Source of the DNA: an uncultured Actinotalea sp.
GTDB lineage: Bacteria; Actinomycetota; Actinomycetes; Actinomycetales; Cellulomonadaceae
DNA: 12,523 nt
Reading direction: 5' to 3'
NCBI RefSeq assembly: GCF_946885855.1
Contig: NZ_CAMPHH010000083.1
Location: 1 to 12,523, forward strand
Shown here: piece by piece, positions 6,564 through 12,451 of the stretch
Numbering within the stretch: the first letter of the stretch is position 1
Layout of the letters: every line of letters begins with the position of its first letter
Translations under genes and position numbers: made by a program
The notes under the pieces: generated by a model
The model's input: only the letters and a program-made list of their open reading frames with translations
The model's database searches: none
Told to the model about the DNA's origin: nothing

Positions 6564-6598
6564 CGCAGGGGCCGACGGGATGACCGCCGGCCCCTGCG
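6564..6598 (-). terminator. Second of two tandem hairpins after the coiled-coil gene
   Basis: A perfect 11-pair inverted repeat (CGCAGGGGCCG with CGGCCCCTGCG) has a 13-base loop. On the minus strand it follows the 6604-6639 hairpin by five bases and lies 58 bp upstream of the L,D-transpeptidase ATG. It may be a back-up terminator or part of the transpeptidase leader. Confidence 0.55.
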
Positions 6599-6603
6599 CG
6601 AGG

Positions 6604-6639
6604 TGCGCCGGCGCGGGCCCGCGGGTCCGCGCCGGCGCA
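6604..6639 (-). terminator. Strong hairpin terminator of the coiled-coil gene
   Basis: A perfect 13-pair inverted repeat (TGCGCCGGCGCGG with CCGCGCCGGCGCA) extends inward by two or three further pairs. It starts four bases past the TGA of the coiled-coil gene. It lacks a T-run but is by far the most stable-looking hairpin in the window, fitting an actinobacterial stem-only terminator. Confidence 0.7.
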
Positions 6640-6643
6640 GTGC

Positions 6644-8866
6644 TCAGCCGGTGTAGGTCGCCCAGCCCGCGACGGCGGTCGCAGCCGGGGCCCAGCCGCG
6701 CTCGGTCACCTCGACGGTGACGGTGCCGCCCGTGCTGCCGGTACCGACGTTCGTCGGGCTGGAGGCCGGGACGGTGACGGTCGTGCTGCAGGCCCGCACG
6801 AGGGCCTCGGTCGCCGCACGGACCTCGGCGGCGCTCGCACCGAGCTGCGCCTCGGCGTCGGCCACGGCCTCGACGGCCAGCGCCAGCACCGCCTCGAGCT
6901 CCGCGCGCAGGCCCACGATTGCGTCCAGGTCGGCTTCGAGAGCCTCCATCTCCGCGACGGCGAGCTCCAGGGCGGTCCGGGCCGCGGCGGCGGAGGCCGC
7001 CGCCCGGGCGTAGGCCTCCTCCGCGGCCGCCACGGCAACGCGCGCCTCGAGGACGCCGGCGTCCGTGTCGACGACGGCGGCGACGGCCGCCTCGACCGCG
7101 GCCTCCGCGGCCACGACGGCCTCGGCGTCGACCTCGACCTGCGCCACGGCGCCCTCGAGGTCGACCTCTGCGGCGGCGAGGACCGCTGCTGCCGCCTCGG
7201 CGTCCGCACGGGCGGCGTCGACGGCCGCCTGGGCGCCGGGAACGGCGGCGTCGGCCGCCACGGCGGCGCTCAGCCGCGCCTGGAGCTCGACCACGAGCTC
7301 CTGGGCACCCGCGAGCTCCGCGCGCGCCGCCGTGAGCGCGGCGTCCGCGTCCGCGACCGCCTCCGCGGCGGCCGCCACCTCCGCCCGCGCGGCCACGACC
7401 GCGGCCTCGGCCTCGACGTAGGCCTGGACGGCGGCGGCGAGCACGCCCTGGAGACGGGTCACCTCGGCGGCAGTCACCTCCGCCGCTGCCTCCGCGTCGG
7501 CGTAGGCGGCGGTGGCGACCTCCAGCGCCGCGGCCGCGTCCGCGGCCGCCGTGGTCGCGGCGACGAGACGGGCCTGCGCCTCGACGAGCGCCACATCCGC
7601 GGCGATCGCGACCGCGAGGTCCGCCTCCAGGTCCGCGACCACGGCGGCGGCGGCGTCGGCGGCGGCCTGCGCCTCGGTGACGTCGGCCTCCGCGGCGGCC
7701 ACGGCGGCCTCGGCCGCGGTCACCCGCGCCTGGGCGGCGGCGATGGTCTCGGCGTCGGCCTCGCCCGCCTCGAGCTCGGCGAGGTCCGCCTCGGCGTCGT
7801 CGAGCTCCGCCTCGGCGGCGACGAGGGCCGCCTGCTCGGCGCTGAGGACGGACTCGGCCCCGGCCTCGGTAGCGACCGCCGCGTCGAGGTCGGCCTGGAT
7901 GGCGTCCGCGTCGGTCGCCGCGGCGGCGGCCTCGGCAGCGGGGAGGGCCCCGGTGGCCGCGGCGAGCTCCGCCCGGGCGGTCGTGTCGGTGTCGACGGCG
8001 GCGTCGAGCGTCGCCTGCGCCGTGGTGAGCGCCGTCTGCGCCTCGGCGTCGGCGTCGAGCGCCGCGTCGAGCTCGGCCTGGATCGCGGCCACCTCCGGGC
8101 TGGAGGCCGCCGCGGCCGTGGCCGCGTCGACGGCCGCGGTGAGGGCGATCTCGGCTTCGTCGAGCTGTGCCTGGGCGGCGGCGACGACCGTCTCCGCTTC
8201 GCCCACGGCGAGGTTCAGCGCGTCGCGGTCGACGATCGCCGCGTCGAGGAGGGTCTCGACCTCCACGACGTCGTCCTCCTCGGCGGCGGCGATCGCGACG
8301 GCCAGGGCGGCCTCCGCGTCGGCAAGGACGGCCCGCGCCTCGGCGTCAGCGGTGACCGCGGCGTCGTACGCCAGCTGTGCCTCCGCGCGCACGGCCTCGG
8401 AGTCCGCGGCGACTTCGAGCGCTGCCTCCAGCTCCGCGCGCGCCGCGGCGACGGCCGCGTCGCTCTCGGCGGCGGTCGTGGCGGCCGCGACGGCGGCGGT
8501 GACGGCGGCTCGTGCGTCGACGACGTCGGTCTCCGCGGTGGCGTAGGCGGCGAGGGCCGCGTCGAGGGCGGCCTGCGCGCTGAGGTGGGCCTCGTGGGCG
8601 GCCGCGAGCTCCGCCTCGGTCGCGTCGACGTCGGCCTCGAGGAGGGCGATCTCGGCCTCGACCTCGATCATGGCGACGAGGGCGTCGCGGAGGTCCTCGA
8701 CCAGAGCCGGGTCGGTCACGCCGGCGAGCGCCTGCTCGAACGACGCCTGCGCGGTCGTGCAGGCCGCCTCGCCCGGCGCTGCCGCGGCCGGTCCAGCGGC
8801 GACGGCGCCGGCGGTGAGGAGGGCGACGGCGGAGGTGGTGGTGACGGCTCTGGACGGACGGCTCAT
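6644..8866 (-). CDS. Secreted alanine-rich coiled-coil protein, lysine-free
   Basis: The 740-residue product starts with a signal peptide: arginines at 3 and 6, a hydrophobic core at about 8-25, and small residues at 27-30. From about residue 37 to 690 it is an almost unbroken run of Ala/Glu/Asp/Val/Leu with heptad-like spacing, broken only at rare prolines. This predicts a very long helical coiled coil. I see no lysine anywhere, and only two cysteines, Cys36 just after the leader and Cys693 at the end of the coil. The last 47 residues change to a Thr/Val/Gly/Ser-rich, beta-like tail with two tryptophans. There is no LPxTG motif, anchor helix or recognised wall-binding repeat. The ATG has GGGAG eight bases upstream. 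No family is recognised; it may be a structural envelope spacer, an adhesin stalk or a surface filament. The frame is supported by high third-position GC and the coherent leader. Confidence 0.85.
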   Translation of the reverse strand: MSRPSRAVTTTSAVALLTAGAVAAGPAAAAPGEAACTTAQASFEQALAGVTDPALVEDLRDALVAMIEVEAEIALLEADVDATEAELAAAHEAHLSAQAALDAALAAYATAETDVVDARAAVTAAVAAATTAAESDAAVAAARAELEAALEVAADSEAVRAEAQLAYDAAVTADAEARAVLADAEAALAVAIAAAEEDDVVEVETLLDAAIVDRDALNLAVGEAETVVAAAQAQLDEAEIALTAAVDAATAAAASSPEVAAIQAELDAALDADAEAQTALTTAQATLDAAVDTDTTARAELAAATGALPAAEAAAAATDADAIQADLDAAVATEAGAESVLSAEQAALVAAEAELDDAEADLAELEAGEADAETIAAAQARVTAAEAAVAAAEADVTEAQAAADAAAAVVADLEADLAVAIAADVALVEAQARLVAATTAAADAAAALEVATAAYADAEAAAEVTAAEVTRLQGVLAAAVQAYVEAEAAVVAARAEVAAAAEAVADADAALTAARAELAGAQELVVELQARLSAAVAADAAVPGAQAAVDAARADAEAAAAVLAAAEVDLEGAVAQVEVDAEAVVAAEAAVEAAVAAVVDTDAGVLEARVAVAAAEEAYARAAASAAAARTALELAVAEMEALEADLDAIVGLRAELEAVLALAVEAVADAEAQLGASAAEVRAATEALVRACSTTVTVPASSPTNVGTGSTGGTVTVEVTERGWAPAATAVAGWATYTG

Positions 8867-8940
8867 GACGGTTCTCCCTGCGGTCGTCCGCGGCGTCCTG
8901 GATGACGGGCGCGGGAGCCGCGGAGAGGTTCTGGAACCGC

Positions 8941-8959
8941 CCGTCCATTCCGTGGACGG
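8941..8959 (-). other. Hairpin in the predicted leader of the coiled-coil gene
   Basis: CCGTCCA and TGGACGG form a perfect seven-pair stem with the loop TTCCG. It lies 75 bp before the ATG, downstream of the predicted promoter, so it would be in the 5' untranslated RNA. A role in RNA stability or as an operator is possible but not shown. Confidence 0.4.
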
Positions 8960-8970
8960 TGGGCGACTGT

Positions 8971-8999
8971 GTCCAAGGTCGCATCTGGGGGCGCGTCAA
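8971..8999 (-). promoter_or_regulatory. Candidate promoter of the coiled-coil gene
   Basis: On the minus strand TTGACG (8994-8999) and TTGGAC (8971-8976) are 17 bp apart. The -35 is a five-of-six match to consensus; the -10 is weak. It would give a leader of roughly 100 bases before the ATG at 8866. Confidence 0.35.
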
Positions 9000-9233
9000 T
9001 CACCCTTTCGAGTGGTCATGACAAGGCCAAATGGGGTGAGGTGCTCGTCAGGAGGGAGTCAAGGACCGTGAACACCCCGGCTGCACGAGGTGGTGGGTCC
9101 ACCTGCGCGGATCCGTGGCGGCGTGCCGTCACGGGGCGGGCGTCGCGGGAGGGGGCGTCCCCGTCGTCGCCGAGGTCCGGGGCTCGTGCTGAGCCGGTCA
9201 CGGGGGTGCTGGACCCGGTGGTAGACAGTGCCC

Positions 9234-9521
9234 GTGAGCACCCCGCGTCCGGAGGTCCCGAGCATCACGCCCGAGCCCGTCAGCGCCGCCCTCCGGGACG
9301 CCAAGGAGCGGGCCCGGTCCACCCACTACACCGTGGGGACGCTGCGCTCGGACCCCGACGGGACGCTGTGGCTGGAGTGCTCGTGCGGCACCGTGCTGCG
9401 CAACGGACCGACCTGGAGCCTCGACGAGCACGTGCGGCTGCACCGGGCGGAGGCGAAGTACCTCGAGCTGTCCGCCGCCGCCCCGCCGGGCATCCCCCGG
9501 TTGATCGACCCCGGGCGCTGA
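9234..9521 (+). CDS. Small protein with C-x-C...H-x3-H zinc-finger-like motif
   Basis: The product has 95 residues from GTG 9234; a GTG at 9228 would add two. After a proline-rich start (1-17) come a helix (about 18-30) and a strand-rich segment W-L-E-C-S-C-G with Cys49 and Cys51. About 14 residues later S-L-D-E-H-V-R-L-H provides His66 and His70. C-x-C-x14-H-x3-H resembles a C2H2 zinc site with an unusually tight cysteine pair. I do not recognise a named family; such small proteins occur in actinobacteria as hypotheticals. No ribosome site is visible. TAGACA at 9222-9227 would place a transcription start at about the GTG, so leaderless translation is possible. It is followed by a 259-bp gap before the ATPase gene. 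Confidence 0.7.
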   Translation: MSTPRPEVPSITPEPVSAALRDAKERARSTHYTVGTLRSDPDGTLWLECSCGTVLRNGPTWSLDEHVRLHRAEAKYLELSAAAPPGIPRLIDPGR

Positions 9522-9549
9522 ACCACGGTCCCGGTCGCCGGACGGCGCC

Positions 9550-9591
9550 CGGGCCAGGCATCCCGGGCCAGGCACCTCGGACCAGGCACCT
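9550..9591 (+). repeat. Three tandem copies of a 14-bp repeat
   Basis: CGGGCCAGGCATCC, CGGGCCAGGCACCT and CGGACCAGGCACCT follow each other without gaps, 28 bp past the stop of the small protein. The unit is not a multiple of three and the area looks non-coding. It may be replication slippage or a cluster of binding sites. Confidence 0.7.
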
Positions 9592-9613
9592 CTGCCCCGG
9601 CGCCCCGCCGACC

Positions 9614-9651
9614 GAGGTGCGAGACTGGTGCCGCGCCGGGAGGCGCACCTC
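9614..9651 (+). other. Inverted repeat between the small-protein and ATPase genes
   Basis: GAGGTGCG (9614-9621) and CGCACCTC (9644-9651) are perfect complements separated by 22 GC-rich bases. It could act as the terminator of the small-protein transcript. The rest of the 9522-9780 gap shows the 14-bp tandem repeat and no gene. Confidence 0.35.
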
Positions 9652-9780
9652 TGCCGCACTTGGCAGGGTGGTCCGTGGGACGGCACCGCGGCCGGTGTCG
9701 CGGCACCAGGACGGACGATGCTGCGGGACCGGCAGGGCCCGCTGACCAGGGAAGCGCATGACTGGTACGGGGAGGGACCG

Positions 9781-10308
9781 ATGAGCGGCGACCGCGCACG
9801 GCGTACGTCGTCCGGCCGCACCCTCCGCCTGGTCGCCTCGGACGGCGAGCCGACCGCCGCGGCGCCGCCGGCGGGTGGCGCGGACGACGCGGAGGACGGC
9901 GCGCCCGTCCCCGCGGACGTCGACGTCGACAGCATCCTGCTGCCCGGTGAGCGTCAGTCCGTGGCGATCGGGCGGCACTGGGTGGTGCGGACCGCTGCGA
10001 CGCGCGGTGCCGTCGGCATGACGAACCAGGTCCTCGAGCTGCTCTCGAGCGAGCTCCTCGCGAACGCCGTCCTGCACGGCCCGGTCCAGACGGGCATCGG
10101 TGTCCAGCTCGTCGTCACCGACGACGTCGCCCGGGTCTCGGTGAGCGACGGCGCCGAGACGAGCCCCGTCGTCATGCGGACGGACCCGTCGGCGTTGAGC
10201 GGACGGGGCATGGCGATCGTCGAGGCGATGTCCTCCCGCTGGGGCGTCGAGGTCCACGAGGACGGCGGCAAGACGGTCTGGTTCGAGCTCGACCTCGACG
10301 CGTTCTGA
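9781..10308 (+). CDS. RsbW-like ATP-binding protein (HATPase)
   Basis: The 175-residue product carries the GHKL ATPase motifs of the anti-sigma-factor kinase type. The N-box E-L-L-A-N-A-V-L-H-G has Asn95 and His99. The G1 motif is V-S-D-G with Asp123 and Gly124, and the G2 motif G-R-G-M-A-I-V-E is at 141-148. G-G-K-T-V-W-F is at 162-168. The first 45 residues are a basic then acidic, alanine/proline-rich linker with no predicted fold. Relatives phosphorylate anti-anti-sigma proteins and sequester sigma factors, or serve as solitary regulators in actinobacteria. No sigma factor or STAS-domain partner lies beside it. The ATG at 9781 follows GGGGAGGGA; an upstream frame from 9628 lacks coding quality. 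Confidence 0.88.
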   Translation: MSGDRARRTSSGRTLRLVASDGEPTAAAPPAGGADDAEDGAPVPADVDVDSILLPGERQSVAIGRHWVVRTAATRGAVGMTNQVLELLSSELLANAVLHGPVQTGIGVQLVVTDDVARVSVSDGAETSPVVMRTDPSALSGRGMAIVEAMSSRWGVEVHEDGGKTVWFELDLDAF

Positions 10309-10415
10309 CCGCGTCCGCGGAGGGACCGGGGGCGTGACCGGGCGCCGTCGACAGCCGGCCGCGACGAGGACGCTGGTCCCATGTCCGGGGGCCGGTGCGG
10401 ACCCATGATGCGAGC

Positions 10416-11870
10416 ATGGCTGCACGCCCGGGAACGACCCGACGGCATCCGGGCCTCCCACGGGCACGCGGCGCGTTCGGGACCGTGCTCCGAGCGGCCC
10501 TGATCGGGCTGCTCCTGCTGGTCGCGGTCGCTGCGGTCGCGGCTCCGGGCACGGCCGCGAGCGACGCGCCCGACGGCGGCGGGGTCGAGCTCGTGCGCTT
10601 CGTCGGCGAGGGCTGCCCGACGTGCGCGGAGCAGTCGGCGTGGCTCGCCGAGGTGGCTCCGCGGTACCCGGGGCTCGAGGTCGTCGAGCACGAGGTCTGG
10701 TCCGACGCGCAGGCGCGCGGCCTCTTCGTCCGGACCGGCGAGCAGCTGGGGTTCGACGCCTCGTCGGTCCCGACGACGGTGCTCGGGGAGCGCGTGTGGA
10801 TCGGCTGGACCGACGCGATCGCGGAGGACCTCACCGCGGCCCTGGACCGGGCCGCCGCGGGGGACGCCGTGTCGCCCGGCGTCTACGGGACGCCCGGCGC
10901 CGGCACCTGCTCCCAGGACGCCCTCGCGTGCGAGGGCAGCGGCGGGCCGGTGGTCGACGTCCCGCTGCTCGGCGAGGTGGACCTGGGCGCGAGCTCGCTG
11001 CTGCTCTCCACGGTGGTCATCGGCTTCGTCGACGGGGTGAACCCGTGCTCGCTGTGGGCGATCTCGGTGCTGCTCACGATCGTCGTGCGCACCGCGAGCC
11101 GGCGCCGGGTCCTGGCCGTCGGCGGCACCTTCCTGCTCGTCACCGCGGGGATGTACGCGCTGTACATGGCGGGCATCTACTCCGCGTTGACGGTCGCCAC
11201 CCACCTGTCCGTGGTGCAGGCGGTCGTCGCCGTCGTCGCCGGCGTCGTCGGCGTGGTCAGCGTCAAGGACTACGTCGCGTTCAAGAAGGGGCTGTCGTTC
11301 ACCATCCCCGACTCCGCCAAGCCGAGGCTCTACCAGCGGATGCGGGCCGCCGCGGGACACGACCGGCTCGCGCCCGCGCTGCTCGCCACCGCCGCTCTGG
11401 GCGTCGCGGTGTCGCTCCTGGAGACGCCCTGCACGGCCGGCTTCCCGGTCCTGTGGACCGGTCTGCTCCAGCAGGCGGCCGTGCCGCCGGCCGAGGTGGC
11501 CCTCCTGTTCGGCGCGTACATGGTCCCGTTCCTGCTCGACGAGATCCTCGTCGTCGCGGTCGCGGTGGGCACGATGCGGGCCCTGCGGCTGCAGGAGCAC
11601 CACGGCCAGGTGCTCAAGCTCTTCGCGGGCGTGACGATGCTCGCGCTCGCGGCCGTCATCCTCCTCGCCCCGGAGGTCATGGAGGCCCCGCTGCAGGCGC
11701 TCGCCGTCTTCGCGGCCGCCGGCGCGCTCACGACCGCCGTGCACCTGACGACGACGGCGGTCCGCCGGCGCCGGTCCGCCCGGGCGCGCCGGGACGCCGT
11801 CGGGGAGGACCCTGAGCGCGGGGGTGCCGACGGGCCGCAGGACCGGGGTCGGATCAGGGTCGGGACCTGA
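10416..11870 (+). CDS. Thioredoxin-like/CcdA-like fusion membrane protein
   Basis: The 484-residue product joins two redox modules. A basic N-terminus and hydrophobic segment (24-44) export or anchor a thioredoxin/glutaredoxin-like domain (about 55-147). That domain has the active site G-C-P-T-C (Cys67, Cys70) and a cis-proline loop S-S-V-P-T-T (Pro119). A linker follows with a second cysteine pair, Cys165 and Cys172. From about 194 to 445 there are six or seven membrane helices of CcdA/DsbD type, with Cys211 in V-N-P-C-S at the start of the first and Cys339 in E-T-P-C-T in a later one. These are the usual two electron-relay cysteines. A basic cytosolic tail ends it. The likely role is moving electrons from cytosolic thioredoxin across the membrane to an outer thiol partner, here tethered in cis. 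The domain order differs from DsbD, whose thioredoxin domain is C-terminal. I chose ATG 10416; GTG 10395 is possible. No ribosome site is seen, and CATGAT at 10404-10409 hints at a leaderless start. Confidence 0.88.
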   Translation: MAARPGTTRRHPGLPRARGAFGTVLRAALIGLLLLVAVAAVAAPGTAASDAPDGGGVELVRFVGEGCPTCAEQSAWLAEVAPRYPGLEVVEHEVWSDAQARGLFVRTGEQLGFDASSVPTTVLGERVWIGWTDAIAEDLTAALDRAAAGDAVSPGVYGTPGAGTCSQDALACEGSGGPVVDVPLLGEVDLGASSLLLSTVVIGFVDGVNPCSLWAISVLLTIVVRTASRRRVLAVGGTFLLVTAGMYALYMAGIYSALTVATHLSVVQAVVAVVAGVVGVVSVKDYVAFKKGLSFTIPDSAKPRLYQRMRAAAGHDRLAPALLATAALGVAVSLLETPCTAGFPVLWTGLLQQAAVPPAEVALLFGAYMVPFLLDEILVVAVAVGTMRALRLQEHHGQVLKLFAGVTMLALAAVILLAPEVMEAPLQALAVFAAAGALTTAVHLTTTAVRRRRSARARRDAVGEDPERGGADGPQDRGRIRVGT

Positions 11871-11935
11871 GGCGCCGAGGGTGCCGCGCGGCGCACGATG
11901 GAGCCGTCAGACCGACGACGTCAGGAGTGAGGACC

Positions 11936-12184
11936 GTGAACATCCACGAGGACATGCGCCGCCAGGGGCTCGTCCGTCCGCAGCAGGACCGCGTGCTGGC
12001 CGGGGTGTGCGCCGGGCTGGCGCGCAAGCTGGGCATCAACCCGTGGGGGGCGCGGGTGCTGTTCGTCGTCGCCCTCGTGGTGCTGCCGGGCAGCCCGCTC
12101 GTCGTCTACCCGATCCTGTGGGTGCTCATGCCCTCGGAGGACCAGGTCGTCCGGCCCGCGCAGCCGTACCCGCCGCAGCGCTGA
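11936..12184 (+). CDS. PspC-domain membrane protein
   Basis: This 82-residue protein is nearly all PspC domain. R-V-L-A-G-V-C-A-G-L-A at residues 19-29, then G-I-N-P-W-G-A-R-V-L-F at 33-43, lead into one hydrophobic helical stretch (about 41-65) broken by P-G-S-P and ending in L-M-P. PspC proteins act in phage-shock and envelope-stress responses or in membrane-bound regulators; stand-alone ones like this are common in actinobacteria with no defined role. GTG 11936 has AGGAG eight bases upstream. GTG 11927 overlaps that site, and ATG 11954 would cut into the protein. It lies 65 bp after the thioredoxin-CcdA gene and may share its transcript. Confidence 0.9.
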   Translation: MNIHEDMRRQGLVRPQQDRVLAGVCAGLARKLGINPWGARVLFVVALVVLPGSPLVVYPILWVLMPSEDQVVRPAQPYPPQR

Positions 12185-12209
12185 ACAGCTGGCGGCCCTC
12201 GCGGGCTGT
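12185..12209. terminator. Weak hairpin between convergent genes
   Basis: ACAGC (12185-12189) and GCTGT (12205-12209) pair around a GC-rich 15-base interior that can form a few more pairs. It fills the gap between the PspC stop and the stop of the minus-strand small gene. The pairing is modest, so this is placement-driven. Confidence 0.3.
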
Positions 12210-12210
12210 C

Positions 12211-12408
12211 TCAGGACGCGACGGCGAGCGGGACGCCCGTCGCCGGGGGGAACTCCGGCGCGGGTCCGCCGACGAAGCACCGGCACGGGCCGTCGCGGTG
12301 CACGAAGCGGGTCGACGGCCGGGCGGCGCACGGCACCGCCCCGTCGGACGGCAGGACGCCCGGCACCACCGAAGCGCCGCCGAAGGACAGTCCCGCCGTT
12401 GTGAACAT
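12211..12408 (-). CDS. Putative small cysteine-containing protein
   Basis: I do not recognise this 65-residue protein. It has three cysteines (27, 42, 44), with H-R-D-G-P-C-R-C-F at 37-45 as its most distinctive stretch, and is otherwise rich in Gly, Pro, Val and Ala. Third codon positions are nearly all G or C, which supports translation. The ATG at 12408 has no ribosome site, but a predicted promoter (TTCACA, 17 bp, GATGAT) would start transcription at about the ATG, giving a leaderless message. An upstream GTG at 12507 would add 33 residues with less convincing codon use. A CRP-type site covers the ATG. Confidence 0.5.
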   Translation of the reverse strand: MFTTAGLSFGGASVVPGVLPSDGAVPCAARPSTRFVHRDGPCRCFVGGPAPEFPPATGVPLAVAS

Positions 12409-12415
12409 GATCACA
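12400..12415. promoter_or_regulatory. CRP/GlxR-family binding site
   Basis: TGTGAACATGATCACA matches the CRP-family consensus TGTGA-N6-TCACA at all ten defined positions. It overlaps the ATG and predicted transcription start of the minus-strand small gene. It lies about 120 bp from the right edge, so it could also serve a rightward gene beyond the window. Actinobacteria carry cAMP-responsive CRP homologues (GlxR, Crp) with this consensus. Confidence 0.65.
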
Positions 12416-12443
12416 TCATCGTCCGGTCCGGGCCGTGTGTGAA
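12415..12443 (-). promoter_or_regulatory. Predicted promoter of the small cysteine-containing protein
   Basis: On the minus strand TTCACA (12438-12443, five of six to consensus) and GATGAT (12415-12420, four of six) are exactly 17 bp apart. They place transcription initiation at about the ATG at 12408. Confidence 0.45.
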
Positions 12444-12451
12444 CGCTCCCA
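12438..12451. promoter_or_regulatory. CebR/CelR-like LacI-family operator
   Basis: TGTGAACGCTCCCA agrees at 12 of 14 positions with TGGGAGCGCTCCCA, the palindrome bound by the cellobiose-responsive repressors CebR and CelR of actinobacteria. Flanking G and C extend the palindrome by one pair. It overlaps the -35 box of the minus-strand promoter and would also lie upstream of any rightward gene starting past the window. The match is by eye and the two mismatches are in one half-site. Confidence 0.5.

Larger units (their letters stand above)
8867..9233. other. Divergent intergenic region, 367 bp
   Basis: This gap separates the coiled-coil gene (minus) from the small zinc-finger-like protein gene (plus). 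It contains a candidate minus-strand promoter (8971-8999) and a seven-pair hairpin at 8941-8959 in the predicted leader. A six-pair inverted repeat lies at 9088-9104 (AGGTGG/CCACCT). The part around 8990-9040 is noticeably less GC-rich than the rest of the window, as expected for a promoter area. No convincing gene is seen; longer frames across it have poor codon structure. Confidence 0.55.

Noticed and set aside
7512..8546. Plus-strand open frame of 344 codons, Ala/Ser rich
   Set aside because: It is the antisense of the coiled-coil gene. Absence of stops follows from the GC-rich repetitive codons, and there is no ribosome site or plausible protein character.
6644..8866. The repetitive DNA as a tandem-repeat or CRISPR-like array
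   Set aside because: The repetition comes from Ala/Glu/Asp codons in a coiled coil; there is no fixed-length repeat with unique spacers.
8969..9745. Plus-strand open frame of 258 codons across the divergent gap
   Set aside because: It has poor codon periodicity, overlaps the better supported 95-residue protein in another frame and has no recognisable domain.
9954..11744. Minus-strand open frame of 596 codons, Arg/His/Asp rich
   Set aside because: It lies opposite the ATPase and thioredoxin-CcdA genes, whose motifs are clear; its composition is typical of antisense frames in high-GC DNA.
11881..11896. GTGCCGCGCGGCGCAC as a terminator after the thioredoxin-CcdA gene
   Set aside because: Only four outer pairs form before a C-C mismatch; the stem is too weak to call, and the PspC gene may be cotranscribed.
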